Assembly (NCBI GenBank): GCA_030065755.1 | Contig: JASJDA010000021.1 | Coordinates: forward strand, 1 to 63,067 | Length of the DNA stretch: 63,067 nucleotides | Direction: 5' to 3' | Source of the DNA: Prochloraceae cyanobacterium | Lineage (GTDB): Bacteria > Cyanobacteriota > Cyanobacteriia > Cyanobacteriales > JASJDA01 | Part shown: in pieces, positions 8,348 through 17,460 of the stretch | Position numbering within the stretch: position 1 is the first letter of the stretch | Layout: each line of letters opens with the position of its first letter | Program-made: the position numbers and the translations under genes | Notes under the pieces: model-generated | What the model was told of the DNA's origin: nothing | The model's database searches: none | What the model saw: only the letters and a program-made list of their open reading frames with translations

Positions 8348-9676
8348 TTAGATTCGACCTCGTAACATTTGAGCCATTTCGTTAGGTGTGGGCGATTTTT
8401 CTAGGGCAGTCTCCTCAGTAATACGTCCTTGTTGATAAAGATTAAACAGAGAAAGATTGCTGGTAATCATGCCGTCAAATTCACCTTCTTTCATCAGCTC
8501 AAAAATTTCGTCGTTTTTGCCTTGGCGAATATAATCTTTAATTGTTTCAGTATTAATCAGAATGTCGTGATAAGCGGCGCGTTTGCCATCAGTTGTACGG
8601 CACAATCCCTGAGAAATGATTGACACGATCGATTCAGACATGGCCATTCGCATTGCGTCTTGTTCTTCAGCACTATACAAACTGAGAATACGCTCTAATG
8701 TTTTTACTGCACTATTGGTGTGCAAGGTTCCCATCACTAAGTGACCTGTTTGAGCTGCTTTGAGAGCAGTGTTTACTGTTTCTCTATCCCTCATTTCCCC
8801 GATTAGAATCACGTCAGGGTCTTCCCGTAAGGCTGCTTTAAGGGCATTGTCAAATTTACGGGTGTGTATTCCTACTTCTCTTTGTTTAATCAGAGATTTG
8901 CGACTTTGGTGAATAAATTCAATTGGGTCTTCAATGGTGATGATATGTTTGGCATGATTTTTGTTAATATAGTCTACCATTGCTGCCATAGTGGTAGATT
9001 TACCCGAACCAGTTGGACCTGTTACTAAAATTAGACCTTTGTGTGCGTCAGATATTGCCTTGAAAACTTCTGGCGCTTTTAGCTGTTCGAGGGTCAAGAT
9101 TTTCAACGGAATTATGCGCATGACTATTGCTGGTCCTCTGAGAGTCTCGAAAATATTGATTCGTACCCTGGCAAAGTCGTATTGAGTTGCTCCGTCAAAT
9201 TCTAAAGTGGTTTTAAATTTCTGGATTTCTTCTTCTGTTAGTACTTCATACAGCCAGCTATTGAAGGTTCTCGTATCTGTTATGGGGTATTCAGTGAGAA
9301 TCATTTCGCCGCGATCGCGCATTCGAGGCACTTCATTGACTCCTAGATGAATGTCAGAATTTCCCGCTTTAAAAGCGTCGTAAATCAATTGCTTCAGTGT
9401 GGGATGACCTGGTGTTGGTTTAAGTTTCTCAGCAACTTTTAAATTTTTCGGGGATGGTGAGTGAGTTGGCTTAGCAGCCTTAGCACCTGGGGGAGGTGGT
9501 GGTGCAACCGCAACTTTTAAATTTTTCGGGGATGGTGAGTGAGTTGGCTTAGCAGTCTTAGCACCTGGGGGGGGTGGTGGTGCAACCGAGGGACGACGAA
9601 GTGGACGAGTTGACTCTCTAGTTCGTGCTGCTGTTTCTGGATCTCTGTTAGAGGGTGTCGGCAGTGATTCTGTCAT
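8348..9676 (-). CDS. pilT: PilT-family type IV pilus retraction ATPase (PilT2-like)
   Basis: A 442-residue secretion ATPase that would power pilus disassembly for twitching motility. From about residue 92 it follows the PilT plan: PAS-like N domain (SDIHLG), Walker A GPTGSGKST with K226, an Asp box (IITIEDPIEF), Walker B (DPDVILIGEMRD) and a His box (GHLVMGTLHTNSA). The first 85 residues are an unusual proline-rich tail with two near-identical 26-residue units (31-56 and 57-82). It is longer than canonical PilT and resembles the second PilT of cyanobacteria (PilT2), which has been tied to phototaxis. No pilB or pilC is adjacent, which fits an accessory motor. Confidence 0.85.
   Translation of the reverse strand: MTESLPTPSNRDPETAARTRESTRPLRRPSVAPPPPPGAKTAKPTHSPSPKNLKVAVAPPPPPGAKAAKPTHSPSPKNLKVAEKLKPTPGHPTLKQLIYDAFKAGNSDIHLGVNEVPRMRDRGEMILTEYPITDTRTFNSWLYEVLTEEEIQKFKTTLEFDGATQYDFARVRINIFETLRGPAIVMRIIPLKILTLEQLKAPEVFKAISDAHKGLILVTGPTGSGKSTTMAAMVDYINKNHAKHIITIEDPIEFIHQSRKSLIKQREVGIHTRKFDNALKAALREDPDVILIGEMRDRETVNTALKAAQTGHLVMGTLHTNSAVKTLERILSLYSAEEQDAMRMAMSESIVSIISQGLCRTTDGKRAAYHDILINTETIKDYIRQGKNDEIFELMKEGEFDGMITSNLSLFNLYQQGRITEETALEKSPTPNEMAQMLRGRI
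9431..9586. repeat. 78-bp tandem duplication inside pilT
   Basis: Two adjacent 78-base units (9431-9508 and 9509-9586) encode VAPPPPPGAK..KPTHSPSPKNLK and differ at only a few positions (for example Thr41 against Ala67). The duplication keeps the frame and doubles a proline-rich linker. The near identity suggests a recent origin by slippage or unequal crossover. Confidence 0.85.
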
Positions 9677-10113
9677 AATTTGGGCGATCGCAACTATATT
9701 AATGGTTAATTTTTCAATTTGCTTACCTCTACTCTTCCCAGAACTGGATTTTTCCTTATCAAGTCTTTTTGAGTTTTTCCTTCAAACTGCTTTCGGTAGT
9801 TTATGAGACTATTTTTTCTTTTTGTTAAGAAATGTCAAATATTTTTGCATTAATTCCTTTCTTTGAATTTATAATTTAAGGTTATCTCTTAAAAAAAGCC
9901 CAAAACTCCGTTCCACATCACACATAATCCTTATCCTGACAAGAAAGTTAAATGTAAACTATCGTAAATATATGTAACTGTATATAAAAAAAGCTTTATT
10001 TTTCCAGAAGAGCTTCTTATAGTAGTTTGTAAGGTAACCACCGAACGAACAGATTGTTCAACAAAAAAATTTAAACCTGTTGTCTTAAATAATCATTACT
10101 GGAGATAAAGAAC
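9677..10113. other. AT-rich spacer between divergent genes
   Basis: The 437 bases separate divergent pilT and the small membrane protein gene at 10114, so they must hold both promoters. I see AT-rich tracts but no repeat cassette, hairpin pair or RNA gene that I can name. The only clear signal is the GGAG at 10101-10104 in front of the GTG start. Confidence 0.4.
10101..10104 (+). promoter_or_regulatory. Ribosome binding site for a GTG start
   Basis: GGAG lies 9 bases before GTG at 10114, with no better in-frame ATG nearby. It supports GTG as the start of the small membrane protein. Confidence 0.6.
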
Positions 10114-10488
10114 GTGCAATTAGCAGATAAAAAAAATTGGGAAAAGAACGACTCTTTTGGCTTTATCAAAAACTTTTTAATCTGGACTTTTACATTAACA
10201 GTTAGTTTACTAGTAGTAGGTTTCCCTGTAGGTTTCGTATTAGTAAGTATTGGCGTTCTGATGGTAATTGTACTTCACTCCGTAGTGCCAGCTAGCGCAG
10301 TGTTGTTAGTTACAGGCGGTATCGTTGCTCTAAATATTTTAACCGTAATAGTAGGAGCAGCTATATTAACATTTAAAGGAATTAATCCTCGAGAAGTTTC
10401 TTGGTTAAGCTGGCTCCACGGCGATGCAGAACCTTCCCATGAGAGCGTATACGCATCTTGCCCTCTAACTTGCGAGCTAGATAAATAA
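10114..10488 (+). CDS. Small membrane protein, unknown function
   Basis: A 124-residue protein beginning with GTG. After a charged N-terminus it has two to three long hydrophobic segments: about residues 23-47 (FLIWTFTLTVSLLVVGFPV), 47-60, and 64-92 (VLLVTGGIVALNILTVIVGA). A soluble C-terminal tail contains WLSWLHGD and two cysteines (CPLTC). I do not recognise the family. It stands alone between pilT (divergent) and the epimerase gene, and is followed by a hairpin with a T tract, so it is probably a single-gene transcript. Confidence 0.6.
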   Translation: MQLADKKNWEKNDSFGFIKNFLIWTFTLTVSLLVVGFPVGFVLVSIGVLMVIVLHSVVPASAVLLVTGGIVALNILTVIVGAAILTFKGINPREVSWLSWLHGDAEPSHESVYASCPLTCELDK

Positions 10489-10561
10489 ATAACCGAGATA
10501 AAGGTTTGTGGTTTGTCGACCCTTATAAAGTTAAATAAATTGGAAAGATAAGGTTGCAGCT

Positions 10562-10583
10562 CCCCGTCAAAAACGGGGGTTTT
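10562..10583 (+). terminator. Intrinsic terminator candidate
   Basis: CCCCGT (10562-10567) pairs with ACGGGG (10573-10578), and GTTTT follows at 10579-10583. It is 74 bases after the stop of the small membrane protein gene and 55 bases before the epimerase start. The stem resembles that at 8234-8254. Confidence 0.6.
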
Positions 10584-10637
10584 CCATATTTATGCTCGGA
10601 ATTAAGATGGGAAAGTTCGCTGGGAAGATAAATATTC

Positions 10638-11753
10638 ATGACATTATCAAACTTCTCGATTTGCATTACTCTGGGAACCCGTCCTGAAGCAGTAAAGTTA
10701 GCTCCAGTAATTGAGCAATTTAGGCGATCGCCAGCATTTAAAACCCACGTAGTCTTGACCGGACAGCATAAAGAAATGGTCGAGCAAGTAATGAAACTAT
10801 TCGAGTTGAGTGCCGATCGAGACTTAGAAATCATGCAACCCAAGCAAACACTGACAGATATAACCTGTCGCAGTTTGCAGGGACTAGAAAAACTCTACCG
10901 AGAAATTCAGCCTAACCTACTCTTGGTTCAAGGAGACACCACCACTGCTTTTGCAGCAGCATTAGCGGCATTTTATCAAAAAATTCCTGTCGGTCACGTA
11001 GAAGCGGGTTTGCGCACCAACGATATATTTAATCCTTATCCAGAAGAAGCAAATCGTCGTTTAATTTCTCAAATTACTCGTCTACACTTTGCTCCAACTA
11101 AACTAGCGGCAGAAAATTTGAGAAGATCGAGTGTAACAGGAGCAATTCATCACACTGGCAATACAGTAATTGACGCTTTATTAAGCGTAGCAGAGCATCA
11201 GCCAGAATGTAACGTGCCTTCGTTAGATTGGAATTCTTATCGAGTCCTCTTAGCAACAGTACATCGACGAGAAAACTGGGGAAAACCACTGCAAGATATT
11301 TTGGCCGGATTTCAGCAGATTTTAGCTGAATTTCCCGATACCGCCTTATTATTACCAATGCACCGCAATCCTACTGTAAGAGAACCAATTAAAGCAGCTT
11401 TAGGGGAGCATCCGCGAGCTTTTTTAACCGAACCTCTAGATTACGCTCAATTGGTGGGAGCAATTCAGCGTTGCTATCTACTTTTAACTGATTCTGGGGG
11501 ACTGCAAGAAGAAGCACCCAGTTTGGGTAAACCAGTTTTGGTGTTGCGAGAAACTACTGAAAGACCAGAAGCGATCGAAGCAAGAACGGCTAAACTAATA
11601 GGAACTAACCCCGATCGCATTCTCAGTGAAGCAAGGGAATTATTAAATAATGCCGATAGTTATCAAAAGATGGCCACAGCAATTAATCCCTTTGGAGACG
11701 GTCGCGCTGCTGAGAGAATTTTAGGAATTGTTAAAGATTATTTGAAACAGTGA
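10638..11753 (+). CDS. wecB: UDP-N-acetylglucosamine 2-epimerase (non-hydrolysing)
   Basis: This 371-residue enzyme interconverts UDP-GlcNAc and UDP-ManNAc to supply ManNAc for surface polysaccharides. Diagnostic stretches are GTRPEAVKLAPVIEQF at the N-terminus, VVLTGQHKEMV, VQGDTTTAFAAALAAF, VGHVEAGLRT, NPYPEEANRRLI and LTDSGGLQEEAP near the C-terminus, with RETTERPEA. The length is normal and nothing looks broken. The ATG at 10638 begins right before the conserved first strand. It is not next to the exopolysaccharide cluster at 48.8-54.7 kb but may supply the same machinery. Confidence 0.95.
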   Translation: MTLSNFSICITLGTRPEAVKLAPVIEQFRRSPAFKTHVVLTGQHKEMVEQVMKLFELSADRDLEIMQPKQTLTDITCRSLQGLEKLYREIQPNLLLVQGDTTTAFAAALAAFYQKIPVGHVEAGLRTNDIFNPYPEEANRRLISQITRLHFAPTKLAAENLRRSSVTGAIHHTGNTVIDALLSVAEHQPECNVPSLDWNSYRVLLATVHRRENWGKPLQDILAGFQQILAEFPDTALLLPMHRNPTVREPIKAALGEHPRAFLTEPLDYAQLVGAIQRCYLLLTDSGGLQEEAPSLGKPVLVLRETTERPEAIEARTAKLIGTNPDRILSEARELLNNADSYQKMATAINPFGDGRAAERILGIVKDYLKQ

Positions 11754-11816
11754 GTTAACCTATAGAAAATAAGGGCGATTGCGCGATTGCGCAGCGCCAC
11801 TCGCTCGGAGCTGCAT

Positions 11817-12719
11817 CTAGAATTGTTCGACAAATTCAGAAACAACACCAACAAATTCATCAGTTGATTCGTAAGGAAGAACATTGCGACCGGAAATAAT
11901 CTTCCCTTGACCCTCGGCTAAATGCTTTAGGTATAAATCCAATCTTTGTTGTGGTGTTTCAGAAGCACCTGTACCGTCGATACTAGAAGCTTTTTCACCA
12001 AAAACGACCAGAGTAGGTTCGGAAATATTGGCGATCGATTCCTTATAATTCTGTCGCCAAAAGCCAGCCAAGAAAGAAAAAACTGCGTAGCGACTCTCAA
12101 GATTAACCGCTCCAATTTCAAGGTTATCGAGCCATTCAGCATCCACAGCTTCAGCTTCAGCAAATAGTTGACGTACGGAAAAAGATTCTATAAACTTACG
12201 ACGGCGTGCGTAGCGATAGAAAAGATCGCCAAGAAGAGAATCAAACAAAAGATTCCAGATTAGTTTTTGTTGTATGGGTTTTACTTGCTGGGTTATTAAC
12301 TTCCAAGAAGGAGGGCCAGCAAATACGAGTCCTTTGATTAAATTAGGTTGGGAAAGACTTTCTCTGAGCGCGATCGCAACTGGAGGTAATGCTCCTTGCG
12401 TCACTACAATTACTGGAGTTTTAACTACATTTTCGAGAAAGTAGTGTAATTGTTGTCCCCAGTCGCTAGGATAATAAGCAGCGCGAGGCATATCGCTATT
12501 CCCGCACCCCAACAAATCTGGGTTATAAATGGAGATGGAATTATCCAGCTCTAACCAAGCTTTGATAAAGCGATGCCAAAAACAACCCGACAAACCTACT
12601 CCGATCGGATGAATTAGCAGTAATGCTAAATTATCATCTGAAGATTTTTGAGGTGTGTGGACTTCATAAGCACAACGGAAGTTTTTCCAGGTATAAAATT
12701 TGGGAGTTGTTTCTAACAT
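11817..12719 (-). CDS. Alpha/beta-fold hydrolase
   Basis: A 300-residue soluble protein with the alpha/beta hydrolase layout: LLLIHPIGVGLSG for the HG-like oxyanion region, IYNPDLLGCGNSDMPR, and a C-terminal PTLVVFGEK strand. The nucleophile elbow reads VVTQGALPPVA, with glutamine where the catalytic serine of G-x-S-x-G is expected, so classic esterase activity may be lost; close cyanobacterial relatives that I recall share this divergence. The substrate is unknown. The gene converges with the wecB gene and is divergent from the oxidoreductase gene at 12806. Confidence 0.75.
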   Translation of the reverse strand: MLETTPKFYTWKNFRCAYEVHTPQKSSDDNLALLLIHPIGVGLSGCFWHRFIKAWLELDNSISIYNPDLLGCGNSDMPRAAYYPSDWGQQLHYFLENVVKTPVIVVTQGALPPVAIALRESLSQPNLIKGLVFAGPPSWKLITQQVKPIQQKLIWNLLFDSLLGDLFYRYARRRKFIESFSVRQLFAEAEAVDAEWLDNLEIGAVNLESRYAVFSFLAGFWRQNYKESIANISEPTLVVFGEKASSIDGTGASETPQQRLDLYLKHLAEGQGKIISGRNVLPYESTDEFVGVVSEFVEQF

Positions 12720-12805
12720 AATTTTTATTTTTTACTGGGGATATGCCGATTATATATATCTCAACAGATGAGATAATTTAACGGTTCAGAATTAGAGCGA
12801 GAAAG

Positions 12806-13810
12806 ATGAAAGCCATCGTCATCAGAGAATCTGGCGATCCTAGCGTTTTAAAACTTGAGGAGGTGCCAAAACCACAAATAGAAAAACCTACTGAAATTTT
12901 AGTAAAACTAAAAGCAGCAGGAGTCAACCCGATCGACACTAAATTACGTCGTCGAGGTACTTTTTATCCAGAGCAAATGCCAGCTATTTTAGGCTGTGAT
13001 GGCGCTGGGATAGTAGAGGCTGTTGGTGCATCGGTCGCTCGCTTTCAACCAGGGGATGGTGTCTACTTCTGTGCTGGAGGACTGGGTAAGCGAGGAACTG
13101 GTAATTACGCTCAGTTTACAGTAATAGAAGAAAAATTTGTTGCCCACAAACCATCTTCTCTTTCCTTTGCGGAAGCTGCTGCTGCACCTTTGGTGTTAAT
13201 TACTGCTTGGGAATCTTTATACGATCGCGGCAGACTTAAATCGGGACAGAAAGTATTGATTCACGGTGGTGCTGGTGGTGTGGGTCACGTTGCTATTCAA
13301 TTAGCAAAATTAGAAGGTGCTGAAGTTTGCACTACCGTTAGTTCTCCTGATAAAGCTAGATTAGCACGTAAGTTGGGTGCAGACTACCCTATTGTTTACA
13401 CAAATACTGATTTTGTGAAAGCTGTTTTAGACTGGACTCAAGGCCAAGGGGTAGATTTAGTTTTCGATACTGTAGGTGGTAAAACTTTCTACGATAGTTG
13501 TAACACTGTCAGATTTTATGGAGATATGGTGACTATTCTCGAACCATTACCCGAATTTGGCAATTTGAAAATAGCTCGCCAACGTAACTTGCGTATCAGT
13601 CTAGAATTGATGCTAACCCCAGCTCTTAAAGGACTTGTTCCCGCTCAACAACACCAAACAGAGATTCTCAAACAGTGTGCTAGTTGGATAGATGAGGGTA
13701 AGCTCAAAATTCACCTCTCTCAAACTTTTCGTCTCAAAGAAGCTGCTGCTGCTCACCAAGCGATCGAAACTGGCTCTACTACTGGCAAAATTGCTTTATT
13801 CGTTGATTGA
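12806..13810 (+). CDS. Zinc-free MDR-family quinone oxidoreductase/alcohol dehydrogenase
   Basis: A 334-residue medium-chain dehydrogenase/reductase. The N-terminal GroES-like domain reads GVNPIDTKLRRRG and ILGCDGAGIVEAVG. The Rossmann half has HGGAGGVGHVAIQLAK (about residues 151-166), a nucleotide-binding motif that prefers NADPH in the quinone reductase branch. The cysteine cluster of structural zinc is absent, which argues for an NADPH:quinone reductase or enoyl reductase activity. The true substrate cannot be told from sequence. It is likely monocistronic, followed by a hairpin at 13929. Confidence 0.82.
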   Translation: MKAIVIRESGDPSVLKLEEVPKPQIEKPTEILVKLKAAGVNPIDTKLRRRGTFYPEQMPAILGCDGAGIVEAVGASVARFQPGDGVYFCAGGLGKRGTGNYAQFTVIEEKFVAHKPSSLSFAEAAAAPLVLITAWESLYDRGRLKSGQKVLIHGGAGGVGHVAIQLAKLEGAEVCTTVSSPDKARLARKLGADYPIVYTNTDFVKAVLDWTQGQGVDLVFDTVGGKTFYDSCNTVRFYGDMVTILEPLPEFGNLKIARQRNLRISLELMLTPALKGLVPAQQHQTEILKQCASWIDEGKLKIHLSQTFRLKEAAAAHQAIETGSTTGKIALFVD

Positions 13811-14384
13811 GCAAAATAATTATTAATTTCTAAGATAATTTCTTGCATTGTTTTGTTAAGCAATTAATTCGTCATGTCAGCGCCTAACTTTTTTATCTAT
13901 CAATATCAGTAAAAATCAAAGTTAGCGAGAGATTAATTTCTAATAAAATTAATCTCCAAATTGACAATAAATGAAGCAAAAAAAACTTATTGCAAATAAT
14001 TATCAATAATTTGCTGTTCGAGTGGAGAGGTTTGAAGGCGATCGAAGTTGTCACCTCGTCAGCTTGAAATCACAAACAATAGGTACAAAGTAATAATTCA
14101 GCAAAATTCAACTTAAATACATTGACTAAGCTTTATAAAATATATATGATTTAAATAAAAAGAAATAGTTAGGTCATATTGAGAGCCCTATTAGTCCGAG
14201 CGACATCCCTTAACCATAAATTAATATCTGCAATTATTCTCCGTCTATATAAATCATTATTTTAGCGCTTTTAGAAATTATTTATTGTTGTAATTAGAAT
14301 TAGCTTTGTTAACTAAAATAATTATTAGAGCGCGAAATTATCCACCATCGAGTAAAACTATATAGTTATAATTATTGAAGAACC
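13811..14384. other. AT-rich spacer with one hairpin
   Basis: These 574 bases hold a perfect 11-bp hairpin (13929-13956) and otherwise AT-rich DNA. No convincing open frame, tRNA or repeat cassette is visible. The right part must carry the promoter for the GGDEF-like gene at 14385. Confidence 0.4.
13929..13956 (+). terminator. Hairpin after the oxidoreductase gene
   Basis: GAGATTAATTT (13929-13939) and AAATTAATCTC (13946-13956) form a perfect 11-bp stem around CTAATA, 119 bases after the stop at 13810. There is no T tract, so termination is likely inefficient or of another type. Confidence 0.4.
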
Positions 14385-15407
14385 ATGCATTTAGAATCTA
14401 CGGTTCAAGAATTAGACCTTTACTACTTTCAAATAGACGTTTCAGAATCAGTAAGCAGAATTACTAGCAGGTTTAAGTTTAATCCAGATCTACCAGGGGT
14501 AATTCTAAAAGAGAATAATAAATTTGTGGGGATGATATCTCAGAAAAATTATTGGAAATATATGAGTCTCCCATATAGTTTAGATTTAGCTGCGAAGCGA
14601 TCGGCAAAATATCTGTGCGAGCTTATTGATATAGAAAATTTAATTGTTTCCAGAAATACATTGATTGTGGAAGCAGTACAAAAATCTTTAGAAAGACCAG
14701 CAAAATTATTAGAAGAACCTATTGTTGTCAAATTTTCTCCTCGTACTTATAAATTAGTTGATATACATCAGCTACTAGTTGCTTATGCCAAAATTTATCA
14801 ATCGGCAACTAAACTGATACATAATATGTATAAAGAACTAGAAGAAAGTAACAAAAAACTAGAGGATGTTTCTAGATTAGATACAATAACTAATTTAGTC
14901 AATCGCAGGATATTTGAAGACTTTTTAAAAAAGAATTGGAAAATATCTGTAGATAAGAAGAGAAAAATTCTTATTTATCTAATTATGTTTGAAATAGATT
15001 GTTTTAAAGAATACAACGATATCTATGGTTATATAGAAGGAGATAAATGCTTGCGTAAGATAGCAGATATAATTAGTTCATATTTAGCAAATACAGGAGA
15101 TTTTGCTGCTCGTTATGGAGGATGTAAATTGGCAATAGTTTTATGTAATAAAAGTGGTATTCAAGCTAGTGCCATGGCGCAAAACATACGGGAGGAAATA
15201 AAAGAATTAAATTTAGTCAATCCTAGTTCTCAAGGTAAAAACTGCGTAACTGTAAGTTGCGGAATAGCAGGTATGATACCTTCTTTCTCTAATTCCCCCA
15301 ATACCTTAATCAGAGCAACAGAACAAGCTCTCGATCGAGCCAAGAAACTTGGAGGAAATCGCCAAATAATGTGGAATAACTCTTCTGCAACAACCCATGT
15401 AGTCTAA
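14385..15407 (+). CDS. CBS-like/degenerate GGDEF domain protein
   Basis: A 340-residue protein. Residues 20-130 resemble a CBS-type sensor module ([20 protein letters not shown]). A helical linker (about 135-165) leads into a GGDEF-fold domain that begins [17 protein letters not shown]. The catalytic signature is [11 protein letters not shown] at residues 243-253, so GGDEF has become GGCKL, with both the acidic metal ligand and glutamate gone. It should not make cyclic di-GMP and is better seen as a nucleotide sensor or a dimerisation partner. Its end overlaps the convergent frmA gene by 4 bases. The ATG at 14385 follows AAGAACC. Confidence 0.82.
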   Translation: MHLESTVQELDLYYFQIDVSESVSRITSRFKFNPDLPGVILKENNKFVGMISQKNYWKYMSLPYSLDLAAKRSAKYLCELIDIENLIVSRNTLIVEAVQKSLERPAKLLEEPIVVKFSPRTYKLVDIHQLLVAYAKIYQSATKLIHNMYKELEESNKKLEDVSRLDTITNLVNRRIFEDFLKKNWKISVDKKRKILIYLIMFEIDCFKEYNDIYGYIEGDKCLRKIADIISSYLANTGDFAARYGGCKLAIVLCNKSGIQASAMAQNIREEIKELNLVNPSSQGKNCVTVSCGIAGMIPSFSNSPNTLIRATEQALDRAKKLGGNRQIMWNNSSATTHVV

Positions 15408-16513
15408 AACACAATTACACTACGAATAGATTGCCCCTTATGCATCAAGTCAAAAGCATCATTAATCTTTTCTAAGGGCATAACTTGAGTAATTAAATCG
15501 TCAATATTAATTTTTCCTTCCATATACCAATCTACAATTTTAGGCACGTCAGTGCGTCCTCTCGCACCTCCGAAAGCAGATCCTTGCCAAACTCTTCCCG
15601 TTACCAACTGAAAGGGACGGGTGCTAATTTCTTGACCTGCACCTGCAACACCTATAATCGTACAAACTCCCCAACCTTTGTGACAGCATTCTAAAGCTTG
15701 ACGCATCACATTTACATTGCCGATACACTCAAAACTATATTCTGCACCCCCATCAGTTAACTCCACCAGGTAAGAAACCAAATCCCCTTCTAATTCTTTA
15801 GGATTAACAAAATGAGTCATGCCAAATTTTTCTGCTATGGGGCGCTTGGCTGGATTAATATCTACTCCTACAATCTTATCTGCACCTACCATTTTTGCCC
15901 CTTGAATGACATTTAAACCGATGCCACCCAAACCAAATACCACCACATTTGCCCCTGGTTCAACTTTAGCGGTAAAAATAACTGCACCGATACCAGTAGT
16001 GACACCGCAGCCTATGTAACAAACCTTATCAAACGGAGCATCTTCTCTAATCTTGGCTAAGGCAATCTCAGGCAAAACTGTATAATTAGCAAAGGTTGAC
16101 GTTCCCATGTAGTGGTGGAGCATCTGACCGTTGAGAGAAAAGCGACTGGTACCGTCGGGCATTAAACCCTTGCCTTGGGTAGAACGAATCGCTTGACAAA
16201 GATTAGTTTTTCTGCTTAGACAATATTTGCACTGGCGGCATTCAGGAGTATAAAGAGGAATTACGCGATCGCCTGGTTTGAGGGTTTTGACCCCATCTCC
16301 AACTTCAACAACTACTCCAGCACCTTCATGTCCGAGAATTGCAGGAAACAGACCTTCAGGATCCGCACCAGAGAGAGTATAAGCATCGGTATGACAAACA
16401 CCAGTAGCTTTGATTTCTACCATTACTTCCCCTGTTTTGGGGCCTTCTAATTCTACTGTTTCGATACTGAGTGGTTTTCCCGCTTCAAAGGCGACTGCTG
16501 CTTTAACTTTCAT
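15404..16513 (-). CDS. frmA: S-(hydroxymethyl)glutathione dehydrogenase (class III alcohol dehydrogenase)
   Basis: A 369-residue zinc enzyme that oxidises the glutathione adduct of formaldehyde with NAD, the main formaldehyde detoxification step; it can also reduce S-nitrosoglutathione. The catalytic zinc region is [12 protein letters not shown] with GHEGAGVV, and the structural zinc region is ECRQCKYC..C. The class III signature is seen in [14 protein letters not shown] and YSFECIGNV. The length is standard and the start at 16513 gives the expected N-terminus [12 protein letters not shown], after AGAAGAGAAAG. It ends inside the last codons of the convergent GGDEF-like gene. Confidence 0.95.
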   Translation of the reverse strand: MKVKAAVAFEAGKPLSIETVELEGPKTGEVMVEIKATGVCHTDAYTLSGADPEGLFPAILGHEGAGVVVEVGDGVKTLKPGDRVIPLYTPECRQCKYCLSRKTNLCQAIRSTQGKGLMPDGTSRFSLNGQMLHHYMGTSTFANYTVLPEIALAKIREDAPFDKVCYIGCGVTTGIGAVIFTAKVEPGANVVVFGLGGIGLNVIQGAKMVGADKIVGVDINPAKRPIAEKFGMTHFVNPKELEGDLVSYLVELTDGGAEYSFECIGNVNVMRQALECCHKGWGVCTIIGVAGAGQEISTRPFQLVTGRVWQGSAFGGARGRTDVPKIVDWYMEGKINIDDLITQVMPLEKINDAFDLMHKGQSIRSVIVF

Positions 16514-17460
16514 CTTTCTCTTCTGGTGGGTGTGTGGAGATACGATCGTAGTAATTCTAGCGCGTTACCAGATAGTAGAGATAACCGAGTACCTTAAATA
16601 TCTAATTCGGGAGAATATCGCTGTACCCAACCATAAATAGTAGTATGGTCAACTCCTAACCCCTTTCTTCCATATCTCTTCCAGGTGGCGATAACTGAGG
16701 GGATATCCAAGATACCTTGCCCTAAGTTTTGCTGCACAAATCTTCAAACCAAATTGTGACGTGAAGCTTGCTTTCTACAATCAAACAATAGCGACCAAGT
16801 CGATTCAAATTTTGACAAAAATTTATCCAAGTCTGTTTTTTTTGTTTTGAGAATGAAGGGCCTCTTTTAAATATCTTGTTTTTGAATGCCACTTGAGATT
16901 GAGTCCCTGTGAATAGTCGGCGTAGAGATACTTTTTCAGAGAAGTTAATAAATATCATAATTGATTTTTTTCAGCATTGTGATTCCCTACCAAAGATTTA
17001 TCTGAATTAAATACTTTATTATTATCTTGAAAAAAGAGATTTCATTCCTCAGCAAAACTACTGAAGATGTTTGAGACAATATAAGTAGATTTACAGAAGA
17101 GAAGCCTAGAGGTGACAAGAGTCACAAAGAAAATTTAAGACCGATCGCTTTCGTATTATTTTTGAGAATTCAAATAGTTCAAGAGTTCTATTTTGCTTAC
17201 AGCCTTATTCGACAATGATTACATCGGGTTGACGAATCAGCTCTAAAGTCTCGGCTGCTCTACACCGAGTGACGGTCAATTATCTAAGTTAAGGAATCAT
17301 TATTAAGTATTTTTGCTGATAAGTATTGGGTGTTTTTTTTAGCAATTTAAATAAATATACTCTCTACATTTAGAAATATATTTGTTAAATTCTTAGTACA
17401 TTGAAAATTTAACCTATTTAGCAAATATTGATTAATCAAATAATAAAAGAACAATTTAAA
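16514..17460. other. Long spacer with IS6 remnant
   Basis: This spacer of more than 900 bases holds a decayed IS6-type transposase fragment (16594-16729). The rest is AT-rich. A 78-codon open frame on the minus strand at 16722-16958 has no recognisable family or ribosome binding site, and I do not call it a gene. No RNA gene is recognised. Confidence 0.5.
16594..16729 (-). pseudogene. IS6-family transposase fragment, frameshifted
   Basis: On the minus strand one frame reads ARYLGYPLSYRHLEEIWKKG and then hits a stop. The next frame continues GVDHTTIYGWVQRYSPEL. Together these match the N-terminal helix-turn-helix of IS6/IS240-type transposases (RYPLSYRxLEE, DHTTIYRWVQ.YAPE). The DDE domain is missing. 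About 45 codons remain, split by a frameshift, so it is a dead relic. Confidence 0.75.

Noticed and set aside
14165-14230. Possible tRNA-like sequence in the spacer
   Set aside because: No acceptor-stem pairing or T-arm GTTCRA motif; AT content too high.
16722-16958. 78-codon minus-strand frame in the spacer before the PATAN gene
   Set aside because: No ribosome binding site, no known family, and it runs into the IS6 relic. Probably decayed DNA.
17215-17280. Minus-strand stretch reading VTRCRAAETLELIRQPDVIIVE
   Set aside because: Looks protein-like over 22 codons, but there is no start, no extension and no firm family.
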